Below the pieces are notes generated by a model that was not told the origin of the DNA, searched no databases, and saw nothing but the letters and a program-made list of their open reading frames with translations. Positions 20,584-27,647 of a DNA stretch of 28,105 bases are shown here, piece by piece (position 1 is the stretch's first letter; each line of letters begins with the position of its first letter). The translations under genes and the position numbers were made by a program. The DNA is taken from the IMG/VR virus record IMGVR_UViG_3300020472_000134, positions 1 to 28,105 of that record. One strand, 5' to 3'. Source of the stretch: a virus.

Positions 20584-21482
20584 AGTGCTTCAATTAATAG
20601 TTGATAATAATTATAAGATGACTTGTTAATATTAATGTCTAAATTTTTAGGTGGCACTTCTGAAAGCCAATTACCTTTATAAAAAAGTTTGTTTTTTGTA
20701 TTAGTAACTCCTGCATTATGAAAAATAGCTTTTCTTGTCCAAAACTCTTTAGGATCTGTCGCCCAAATAAAATCCATTTCTTTAATAATTTTTGTTTGTT
20801 TTTTTTCTATCCATAAATTCCAAAGGACTGCCCACATATCAGCACACCAAATTTGAAGTTCGTGATAATTTTCATCTAACACTTTTAGTTTTTTATTCAT
20901 CTGATGAATATTTTTATAAAGCTGAACACAATCTTTTTCTACATTTTCCCAAAATTTATAATCTATGTTTTTTAATAAATATTGAGCCCCACCACTATTT
21001 TCTTCATTATCTTTTACTGTTTTTTTATCAAGATCAAAACAATGTAACATTCTATCTAAAACAGCTTCACCTTTTGATACTATATAATTATACCCAATAT
21101 AGCTTTTTGTGTCGCTTAAATAACAAATTTCATCATCTAAATACTGTTCTATATTTAATGGTCTTGTAAGTGCAATATCGCAATCGTGATATAAAAAAGC
21201 ACCTTTATATAGTTCTGGAAACTTTACAAAATGTTTTTTTAATATATGAGGTCTTATGCTTGAAACATAAAATTTATCTTCTCTTGTGTCAGGGTAATAG
21301 TAAAAATTAACATCTTTATATTTATCTTTTAGCTTATTATAGTAGTTACAATTTTCATTATTATCAGCTAATATTATATCTATTTGGTCTTGTTTTACCC
21401 CATTATTAATAAATGAATAAATCATTATATCTATTTGCCAAGCATAATAAAGTATTGCAGGTTGAGCTGAAATATATCTCAT
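20580..21482 (-). CDS. GT-A type glycosyltransferase, 300 aa
   Basis: A 300-residue protein opening MRYISAQPAILYYAWQIDIM, with IDIILADNNENCNYY and VNFYYYPDTRED forming the alternating strands of a nucleotide-sugar domain. The metal-binding DxD is at YHDCDIAL (Asp100, Asp102). Downstream come YIGYNYIVSKGEAVLDRML, the acceptor-side helix WCADMWAVLWNLWIEKK and FHNAGV near the end, a pattern like GT8- or GT77-type enzymes. It overlaps the sialyltransferase-like gene by four bases, so the two are made together and probably act in sequence on one acceptor. It follows the large tail protein after 9 bases. Confidence 0.75.
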   Translation of the reverse strand: MRYISAQPAILYYAWQIDIMIYSFINNGVKQDQIDIILADNNENCNYYNKLKDKYKDVNFYYYPDTREDKFYVSSIRPHILKKHFVKFPELYKGAFLYHDCDIALTRPLNIEQYLDDEICYLSDTKSYIGYNYIVSKGEAVLDRMLHCFDLDKKTVKDNEENSGGAQYLLKNIDYKFWENVEKDCVQLYKNIHQMNKKLKVLDENYHELQIWCADMWAVLWNLWIEKKQTKIIKEMDFIWATDPKEFWTRKAIFHNAGVTNTKNKLFYKGNWLSEVPPKNLDININKSSYNYYQLLIEAL

Positions 21483-21491
21483 AAAGTCATT

Positions 21492-24212
21492 TTAAGGACA
21501 AGCAGGGCAATTTGTATTAGTTAATGTTGATCCACTCCAAAAATAATAAGTTTGTCCATCATCTGTAAAATATGTTCCAGGATCTACTGTTTTTGAACAA
21601 TCAGATGCTTTATATACTATCGTAGCATTTGCTAAAGATGAAGCAGTAATATAAAAAGTAGTAAGTGTTGTTACATTACAACAAGCATCAGTTTGTGATG
21701 TAGTTGATGCAAAAACTTGAACTGCAGAACATTGTTGTACTGTTGTTGTAAATGCTTGTGTTGTAGTGGCTACTGCATTACAAGCAGTACAATTTGCATA
21801 AGATGTAAAATTACCAACTGCACCATCAGGACCAACACTTATATTTCCACTTTGAGCTTCAAAACACTCGTTGTTATCTTTTATAACATTTGGAAAAGAA
21901 TTTGTTGTATTTGATACTTTTCTAACTGCACCTGTAGGTTCACCACAAGTAATATATTTTTTATAATATACAGTAGGTGGTGCTGTAGTTGATGTAGTTG
22001 GTGCAGCAGTCGTGGTTATTCCTTGACAAGCAGCACAATCACTAAATCCTGTAGTATAATCTCTTGTTACCCATTCTGAAGAAGTTTCTTGTGTTTGCTG
22101 ATACTTGAAAAAACATTCATTACTTGAATTTTTGATTATCTCTGGGAAATTACTATTTGTGTTACCAACACTAATTAACTGATCCATACCTCCTGTTGCA
22201 CAATCTCTATAGTGCATAAAATGAGTTAATGGTGGTGTTGTTGTTACTGCTGATGTTGTTGTTGTAATATTACATACACTCGCTATTGTTGGAAGCCCTG
22301 ATGTACTACCTGCAACCTCATCACTAATAATTTTATAACAATTTGAAGCATCTACAGATAATATAACATTTGAATTTATAGCAAAAGAAGCATTTTTAAC
22401 AACAAATCTTTCAAAACCATCTGATAATCTTCTTACAACATATATATTAGCATTTGGAAAAACAGTTGTAGATGTTGTTACAGGTGCTTTAGTTGTTGTT
22501 GTTGCAGGTGCTACTGTTGTTGCAGGAACTTGTGTTGTTGCACAAGAACCACTTATTGTTGGTAAAGCAGATACAGTAGATGGATTAGAAACATATTTAG
22601 ATCCCACAACTATATAACAGGTTGAACCACTATTTGATAAAGTAACATTACCACCAACTGCAAAAGATGTATTGTATTGAGCATCAAATACTGTTCCATC
22701 CGAAACCCTACTACATAAATGAACATTATGGCTATACATTCCTTGAACAGTACCATAAGCAGTCGCAACACCATTTGTTGCATAAGGTATCATATAATAT
22801 AAAGTTCCTGTTGCACTAAAAGTAAATGTTTTAGTTAAAGTATAATCTCCTAAAGATGTTCCTGATACTATGTTTTTATTTGCAGGAGTTATTGTTTGTG
22901 TTGTTCCAAAATAAAACCCTCTTTGTGTTAAAGCTGTACCTCCATTTGATGATATTGAAGCATCTAATTTCATAGCTGTTCCTGTAACTTCCGATATTTT
23001 TGTTTTTGTATTATCAAATACAGGAGCTCCAGATGTTGTGGCTAAAGTAGTTGTTGGTTGTGCTACTTTATCTACTGTTGCACCAACTCCCTCACCTGCA
23101 GAATTTACTGCATAAGCAGTTATATAATATCTTGTGCCTGATGATAGACCTGTTTTTGCAGAATTAAAAGTACCTGTTGTTCCTGCTACAGTTATTTTAG
23201 GTGTGTTATTAAGATAGTTTGAACTTGTACCAAAATAAAAACCTCTTTCTATAATACCAAGTCCATTATCCGAAGTAACATTTCCATTTAATGTCATTGA
23301 TGATGATGTAGGATTAGTTGGTGCAAGAGTTTCTACAGTTGGAATTAATGGCGATTGTGTTGTTGTTTGAACAGGTACAATAGCTTCATCATAATAATTA
23401 CTATTTGAAATTATATACCAAGAACCATTTGATTGAAATATCCTTGCATTTATAATTCTTAAAATATTTTCTAAAACTTCCTTTGCATTTCTTTTTGAGA
23501 AATCATCCATTAATGAAAACTCATTTAAAAGTATATCGTGTAATAAAGTTAAATCTGGCGAAGCAGTTGTTGATCTTATTTTATTTTGTATATAAATATC
23601 AAAATTCAAATCTAAATTTTGTAATATTTTATATACATAGGAAAAAGCAGAATCAAAGTTAGTTTGTAAACCAGTATTTATAGCACCTGTTCCATCTAAT
23701 AAAATTTCACCATCAGGTTGCTCAAAAGAATCTAATGTTCCAAGACCATCTATTGCTTTTAATGTTAATATATAAGGAGTAGAAATAAATTGCTCTCTAT
23801 AAGCATCTGACACTAACCAACCCTCCCAATAAATATCAACATCACCTGAACTATCCCAAAGATTATTAGCTTCATTCCAAAGTTCTGTTTCAGCTTCCCA
23901 TAAAGTATCTACTACAGTACCACTTGTACCACTTCCTGAACTTAATCTAACTTTATATTGCCTTTCATCAAATACCTGAAACTCATCATAGCTTGTAGTG
24001 TCTGTAACATATAAATTTATAGTACAAGTAGAACCGATTATCGGTGTGTAAAAATCATCATCATTTTCCCAAGCAATAGTAACAGGTTCTTCCCCTGCAA
24101 CCATTTGTGTTACTGTACCAAAATAATTTTTAGATAAAATTTCTAATGTTCTTTCATTTCCCTTTACATCAGAAAATGACAATGAATATTTTGTTCTATA
24201 TGTAGTCGCCAT
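21492..24212 (-). CDS. Large tail protein with FN3-like domains, Cys repeats and mucin-like linkers
   Basis: A 906-residue protein downstream of the tape measure. Residues 1-285 look like a tail hub or baseplate domain (YRTKYSLSFSDVKGNERTLE, LHDILLNEFSLMDDF, ILRIINARIFQSNGSWYII). Residues about 290-386 and 396-490 are two FN3-like repeats sharing RGFYFGT and a T-x-Y-Y-x-x-x-Y-A-x-N strand. Then come two copies of a Cys repeat (about 497-557 and 588-648, each with R-x-S-D-G), two copies of another (664-729 and 748-812, each with NSxFPxxIK...NEC), and a Cys-rich tail. Thr/Pro/Ala linkers lie at 559-585, 650-662, 732-747 and 814-826. It is probably the host-binding tail tip. The linkers resemble O-glycosylated mucin segments, and two glycosyltransferase genes follow. 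Confidence 0.8.
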   Translation of the reverse strand: MATTYRTKYSLSFSDVKGNERTLEILSKNYFGTVTQMVAGEEPVTIAWENDDDFYTPIIGSTCTINLYVTDTTSYDEFQVFDERQYKVRLSSGSGTSGTVVDTLWEAETELWNEANNLWDSSGDVDIYWEGWLVSDAYREQFISTPYILTLKAIDGLGTLDSFEQPDGEILLDGTGAINTGLQTNFDSAFSYVYKILQNLDLNFDIYIQNKIRSTTASPDLTLLHDILLNEFSLMDDFSKRNAKEVLENILRIINARIFQSNGSWYIISNSNYYDEAIVPVQTTTQSPLIPTVETLAPTNPTSSSMTLNGNVTSDNGLGIIERGFYFGTSSNYLNNTPKITVAGTTGTFNSAKTGLSSGTRYYITAYAVNSAGEGVGATVDKVAQPTTTLATTSGAPVFDNTKTKISEVTGTAMKLDASISSNGGTALTQRGFYFGTTQTITPANKNIVSGTSLGDYTLTKTFTFSATGTLYYMIPYATNGVATAYGTVQGMYSHNVHLCSRVSDGTVFDAQYNTSFAVGGNVTLSNSGSTCYIVVGSKYVSNPSTVSALPTISGSCATTQVPATTVAPATTTTKAPVTTSTTVFPNANIYVVRRLSDGFERFVVKNASFAINSNVILSVDASNCYKIISDEVAGSTSGLPTIASVCNITTTTSAVTTTPPLTHFMHYRDCATGGMDQLISVGNTNSNFPEIIKNSSNECFFKYQQTQETSSEWVTRDYTTGFSDCAACQGITTTAAPTTSTTAPPTVYYKKYITCGEPTGAVRKVSNTTNSFPNVIKDNNECFEAQSGNISVGPDGAVGNFTSYANCTACNAVATTTQAFTTTVQQCSAVQVFASTTSQTDACCNVTTLTTFYITASSLANATIVYKASDCSKTVDPGTYFTDDGQTYYFWSGSTLTNTNCPACP
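21735..22538 (-). repeat. Low-complexity Thr-codon tracts in the tail protein gene
   Basis: Four tracts, at 22458-22538, 22227-22265, 21972-22019 and 21735-21773, consist mainly of ACT/ACA codons (TTG/TGT triplet runs on the plus strand) and encode the Thr/Pro linkers between Cys-rich repeats. Similar tracts could recombine with each other and change the number of domains. Confidence 0.7.
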
Positions 24213-26206
24213 TACTTAAATCTGTTTCTGTTTCTTTCAGCTCTTTGTAGTGCAACAACTAAATCTTGACCTCTTAAAACAAACTCTCCTTGCATTGCAC
24301 CACCACCAATCATTGATTTTAATTTTGATAAAGGTGCTACCACCTCTGGATTACTTCTTGCACCTGGATATTCGCCAATTAATGCAGTTGTAGGTCCTGA
24401 TACAATACCACCACTTGCCATTTTTTTAAATCCTTTTTCCTGAACCGAAGATGCTATAGCTTTTATTAATGTACCTAATGTAAATGCTGCTAATCCTGCA
24501 GCGAAACCTACACCAGGTATAGCAAAGGTTTTAGCTAATTCTGATGCTGCCATTGCTGCCATACCCATTTGAATCAATAAATCTCCTATAACACCTAACA
24601 TTGCCATTGCAAAACTTTCAAAACTTCCACTTGCATTTGTAAAAGCACCTGATAAGGAATTTGCAAAACCTGTTAGGAAAGGTGTCATTAAATCTATATT
24701 ACCTTTTACTGATTCAGAAACTGAAGAAAAATCAGCATCAGCATTAACTTTAAAATCAGTAATTTTTGTTGTTAAATCATTCATATACATTGTAAAGCCG
24801 TTGATATGATTTGACATTTTTGGCAATTCTTTATCTATAACACCTGATAAGGTCGTAAACCCTGTACCCATCATAAATGGATTTATTCCTAAAAATCCAC
24901 CACCCATTGCAGAATCTCCTAAAAGTGTTGTTCCTGAATCACCTCCTGTATCTCCTGGTGGTGTTGATGTCGGAAATTGTGTTTCTCTTGTACCTGTAAA
25001 AGTAAGTGGATCTGCAAATGCTAAAGATGGTATGTCAATTATTTTTTGAGTTGTTTTATCTATTGTTCTTTGTAATTCATCTAATTCATTTCTTGCATCA
25101 ATAGAACTTTGAATTAATGGTGAAAATATTTGTGATGGTGCTAATTGAGTTTTACCCAATGTTTTTAAAATATCTCTTAATTTTATATTAAAACTATCCA
25201 TTATTCCAATAATGGCAGTAAGACCTATAACCCACGGATTAAATCTACCAAATACACTTTTTAATGATTTGCCAACTTTTCCAATCCACCTCCAAAAACT
25301 TGCGAAAGCACCTATAGCTATTGCTAAAAGACCTCCTTTAGCTACTAAAGAACTTAAATTAAACATTGCTTCTTTTGTAGAACTATCTAAATTTTTAAAT
25401 GCTGTTGTTGCTTTTTTAATTTCTTGTGTAAGTTTTGGAATACCGTTTTTTAAATCTAAAATATCAACTATTTCTTGACCAAGTTCTGCAAGTGCTATAT
25501 TAACATTATCTTTTAAAGTTGAGAATAATCCACTAATAGTTGTACTTAATGTTTCCATACCATTATGGAATTTACCACCCTCACTTGTGGCATCTTTAAA
25601 TGCTTGATTTAAAATATCAAAGGTTATCTTACCCTCTGAAGCCATATCCATTATTTCACCCCTTGCAACCCCCATAGAAGTAGCTAAAATGTCTAATATC
25701 GGCACTCCATTATTAATAAACTGTCGTAGGTCTCGTGTCATAACCCTACCCTCTGCTGCAGCTTGACCAAAAGCAATTCCTATTCCTTGTAAATCACCAC
25801 CAACAATTCCTGAAATATCACCAAGCATTGACAAACTATCAAATGCTTCATTTGAAGATAAACCAAATCCCATTAACATATTATTGACATCTACAAGTTG
25901 ATCTAATTGAAATGGTGTCTTTGCACTAAACTCAACTAATTTTTCAAAAGCAGCAGCACCCTCTTCTGCAGATCCTGTTAAAGTGTTTAATTTTATTCTT
26001 AATGTTTCAAATTTTGCAGCTTGTTTTACTGCAACACCACCTGCTAATGCTAATGGTGCAGTAAATCTCATTGTAATATCTCTACCAACAGCCCCTATAT
26101 CTCTTGCAAACGAATTTAATTTTCCCTTTGCTCTACCAATTTTTTGATTGAACTTATCAGTATTTGCAATAAAATCTACTCGTAATTTATTATTAAAATC
26201 TGCCAT
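24212..26206 (-). CDS. Tail tape measure protein
   Basis: A 664-residue protein. The N-terminal part carries the tape measure domain: NSFARDIGAVGRDITMRFTA, QAAKFETLRIKLNTLTGSAE, LVEFSAKTPFQLDQL, AAAEGRVMTRDLRQFINNG and MASEGKITFDILNQAF. It is followed by hydrophobic helices (LAIAIGAFASFWRWIG, WVIGLTAIIGIMDSF and an Ala/Gly-rich stretch near 560-610) that may insert in the host membrane. It sets tail length; with the usual rule of about 0.15 nm per residue the tail would be about 100 nm or less. Its ATG stands four bases after a TATTTTTG box, and its stop overlaps the large tail gene start (TAATG). Confidence 0.93.
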   Translation of the reverse strand: MADFNNKLRVDFIANTDKFNQKIGRAKGKLNSFARDIGAVGRDITMRFTAPLALAGGVAVKQAAKFETLRIKLNTLTGSAEEGAAAFEKLVEFSAKTPFQLDQLVDVNNMLMGFGLSSNEAFDSLSMLGDISGIVGGDLQGIGIAFGQAAAEGRVMTRDLRQFINNGVPILDILATSMGVARGEIMDMASEGKITFDILNQAFKDATSEGGKFHNGMETLSTTISGLFSTLKDNVNIALAELGQEIVDILDLKNGIPKLTQEIKKATTAFKNLDSSTKEAMFNLSSLVAKGGLLAIAIGAFASFWRWIGKVGKSLKSVFGRFNPWVIGLTAIIGIMDSFNIKLRDILKTLGKTQLAPSQIFSPLIQSSIDARNELDELQRTIDKTTQKIIDIPSLAFADPLTFTGTRETQFPTSTPPGDTGGDSGTTLLGDSAMGGGFLGINPFMMGTGFTTLSGVIDKELPKMSNHINGFTMYMNDLTTKITDFKVNADADFSSVSESVKGNIDLMTPFLTGFANSLSGAFTNASGSFESFAMAMLGVIGDLLIQMGMAAMAASELAKTFAIPGVGFAAGLAAFTLGTLIKAIASSVQEKGFKKMASGGIVSGPTTALIGEYPGARSNPEVVAPLSKLKSMIGGGAMQGEFVLRGQDLVVALQRAERNRNRFK

Positions 26207-26210
26207 AGTA

Positions 26211-26218
26211 CAAAAATA
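26211..26218 (-). promoter_or_regulatory. TAnnTTTG box exactly 4 nt before the tape measure ATG
   Basis: Minus-strand TATTTTTG, TACT, ATG, located just after the stop of the frameshifted chaperone frame. Full -7 match; the nearest TTG upstream is only 13 bases away. Confidence 0.55.
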
Positions 26219-26219
26219 A

Positions 26220-26552
26220 CTATTTTTTATTCAACTTACTGTTTACTAATTCTTGAAATTCCTCAAATTGTTCTCTTGTAGATTTAACAGGTTTTTTTAA
26301 TTCAATATTATCTTGTGGTAACTCAAACAACTCGTGTGGTTTTATCATTTGTGTTTTTTTAGTACAATTTACATTATGAATCATAGTCGCTAAAAAACGA
26401 TTTTGTTCCCATAGAACATTTATCTTACTTACATAAGATTCTGATATAAGTTTATTTTCTTTAAATGTATTAGTCCAAAATTCATTAGGATTAATACCAC
26501 AATAACCAATGTAGAAATCGGTTATATCTTCCCAAGAAGTATTATCGGTTAT
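26220..26552 (-). CDS. Tail assembly chaperone T-like extension, read by -1 frameshift
   Basis: An open frame of 110 residues with no start codon near its beginning. It reads on from the chaperone gene in the -1 frame: ITDNTSWEDITDFYIGYCGI, NPNEFWTNTFKENKL, then SKINVLWEQNRFLATMIHN and a charged tail ending LVNSKLNKK. G-I-x-P-x-E-F-W-x-x-T is the mark of the second half of siphophage tail assembly chaperones, here encoded upstream of any in-frame Met, so it must be made as a fusion of about 234 residues. It binds the tape measure during tail assembly in known systems. The stop at 26220 is 14 bases before the tape measure start. Confidence 0.8.
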   Translation of the reverse strand: MTDNTSWEDITDFYIGYCGINPNEFWTNTFKENKLISESYVSKINVLWEQNRFLATMIHNVNCTKKTQMIKPHELFELPQDNIELKKPVKSTREQFEEFQELVNSKLNKK

Positions 26553-26923
26553 TTTTTTTTTGAATCGTTAGGATCAGGATTTCTTTTTATCCCTGCATTT
26601 AAGTCATTTCCAAGTATTCGTGATTCGGTCATAGCTTTTATAATCTTCTCAATATCTTCTGCAGTAATATCTTCAAGCCAATTTCCTACATCATATATAT
26701 CATAATCAATTTCTTTCTTATTTTCTTGGTCGTAAGTTAAAATACCTGAATAAACTATTGAAATAATAGCTTTTATAGAAACACCTGATTGAAATAAATC
26801 ACCAAGTTGATCTAATGAAATTTCAAGCAACTCGGTAAAAGTTGCCCAAAAGTTCATACTAAAATGTAGTGTGCGATTTTTTCCCCCTATTTTAAGAGTA
26901 TAATAACCTCTTTGTTTAGTCAT
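26549..26923 (-). CDS. Tail assembly chaperone, G-like zero-frame product
   Basis: A 124-residue protein, starting MTKQRGYYTLKIGGKNRTLH, with the typical FSMNFWATFTELLEISLDQL helix, the acidic WLEDITAEDIEKIIKAM segment, and an end of Lys codons (SKKK). It lies between the major tail protein and the tape measure, the invariant place of the lambda G gene and its relatives. Ten consecutive A at its end allow ribosomes to slip back one base and make the longer fusion product. The shorter product is normally made in excess over the fusion. Confidence 0.85.
   Translation of the reverse strand: MTKQRGYYTLKIGGKNRTLHFSMNFWATFTELLEISLDQLGDLFQSGVSIKAIISIVYSGILTYDQENKKEIDYDIYDVGNWLEDITAEDIEKIIKAMTESRILGNDLNAGIKRNPDPNDSKKK
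26552..26561 (-). promoter_or_regulatory. Programmed -1 ribosomal frameshift site (A10)
   Basis: Minus-strand run of ten A directly before the zero-frame TAA (GATTC-A10-TAACC). It contains A-AAA-AAA heptamers, the most slippery class. A slip of -1 changes the next codon from TAA to ATA and enters the 110-codon frame. Confidence 0.8.
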
Positions 26924-26933
26924 CTAAAAATTA

Positions 26934-27365
26934 TTAATTAACACTTTCAGTAATTGCACCTGTAACAGTTATAGTTCCAGAGTAAGTCACTGCTTCTTCC
27001 ATAGCACCAGAAATCTCTGCTGCTGAAATGTAACCCTCTCCTGTATATACTGTATCTCCTGTTGCTGCAGTTCCGAATGAGAAATCACACTTTTGTCTTG
27101 TTAAAAGTTTGTGTGCAATTTCACCTCCACCTGTCATACCACCTGCACCATCTGTATAATCTACTAAACCATCAAAAGAGATTTCTGCTGATCTAACTGC
27201 AGGTATTACTTCTGAAAATCCTGAAGAATCTTTAGTTGTTGCTGCTGCCATATCGTTTGTAAAACTGATTGAACAGCTTGTGGAATGACCAATAGTAGCA
27301 GGACTAACACCATCATCTGCGATTTTCACTAATAAATTTGTTCCGTTGAATACTGTACTTGCCAT
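26934..27365 (-). CDS. Major tail tube protein
   Basis: A 143-residue protein, starting MASTVFNGTNLLVKIADDGV, with HSTSCSISFTNDMAAATTKD, SAEISFDGLVDYTD and a C-terminal EAVTYSGTITVTGAITE strand. This is the pattern of TP901-1/HK97-type tail tube proteins: an opening strand pair, the T-x-D-x-x-S loop and a final immunoglobulin-like strand set. The tail assembly chaperone follows 10 bases later, which confirms the call. A perfect TATATTTG box stands 20 bases before the ATG, in line with strong late expression. Confidence 0.88.
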   Translation of the reverse strand: MASTVFNGTNLLVKIADDGVSPATIGHSTSCSISFTNDMAAATTKDSSGFSEVIPAVRSAEISFDGLVDYTDGAGGMTGGGEIAHKLLTRQKCDFSFGTAATGDTVYTGEGYISAAEISGAMEEAVTYSGTITVTGAITESVN

Positions 27366-27385
27366 TGTTTTTAAATTTTATACTA

Positions 27386-27393
27386 CAAATATA
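27386..27393 (-). promoter_or_regulatory. -7 promoter box, 20 nt before the major tail protein gene
   Basis: Minus-strand TATATTTG, a perfect -7 match followed by TA. The spacing of 20 bases leaves a short leader with an A-rich ribosome site (TTTAAAAACAATG). The -33 position holds only a weak TGG-type match. Confidence 0.55.
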
Positions 27394-27394
27394 A

Positions 27395-27499
27395 TTAAAT
27401 TTTAACTAACCATTTCTTTACTGTTCTATTCCACCATTTCTTAAATGATAGCTTTCTATTCTTCCACCAAGTTTTAATTTTTTTAATTGTCTTTTTCAT
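27395..27499 (-). CDS. Trp-rich cationic microprotein, 34 aa
   Basis: A frame starting MKKTIKKIKTWWKNRK and ending FKKWWNRTVKKWLVKI. It has five Trp (two WW pairs at 11-12 and 22-23, plus Trp30) and 14 Lys/Arg without one acidic residue. A helix would have an aromatic and a basic face, as in membrane-active peptides. It overlaps the preceding membrane protein gene by 17 bases in another frame and ends just before the major tail promoter box. Size and composition limit certainty. A lysis, membrane-binding or DNA-binding role are alternatives. Confidence 0.55.
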   Translation of the reverse strand: MKKTIKKIKTWWKNRKLSFKKWWNRTVKKWLVKI

Positions 27500-27647
27500 T
27501 TTTTTGTTTTTTTATAAGTTCGTAAATTTTTATTAAAGTATAAATAATTGTAACCAAAACCAACACTAATTGTGCCAAATCGTTAAGTTCTGCCATTGAA
27601 ATTAACAAAACAAAGACACCTAATACTGTTGGTTCAAAGCTATTCAT
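27483..27647 (-). CDS. Small membrane protein, 54 aa
   Basis: The start MNSFEPTVLGVFVLLISMAE at 27647 is preferred because its ATG overlaps the stop of the thioredoxin-like gene by 8 bases in an A-rich context; an ATG at 27668 would add seven residues. Two hydrophobic segments (TVLGVFVLLISMAEL and LAQLVLVLVTIIYTLIKIY) are followed by a charged cytoplasmic tail (KKQKNEKDN). The layout is that of a small holin-like or spanin-supporting membrane protein, but a holin is already present at 1588-2043. Coupled to an exported protein upstream and a cationic peptide downstream. Confidence 0.65.
   Translation of the reverse strand: MNSFEPTVLGVFVLLISMAELNDLAQLVLVLVTIIYTLIKIYELIKKQKNEKDN

Noticed and set aside
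20792-21169. A 125-codon plus-strand frame antisense to the GT-A glycosyltransferase
   Set aside because: It is a Phe/Leu/Tyr/His-rich shadow of an AT-rich gene with clear DxD and acceptor motifs on the other strand; no ribosome site or domain is seen.
21735-22538. CRISPR-like or tandem-repeat array
   Set aside because: The repeated triplets are Thr codons inside an intact reading frame, with no regular repeat-spacer pattern. No CRISPR array or tRNA gene was seen in the window.
25212-25478. Plus-strand frame antisense to the tape measure gene
   Set aside because: It reads against a well-supported tape measure domain and has no promoter or terminator of its own.
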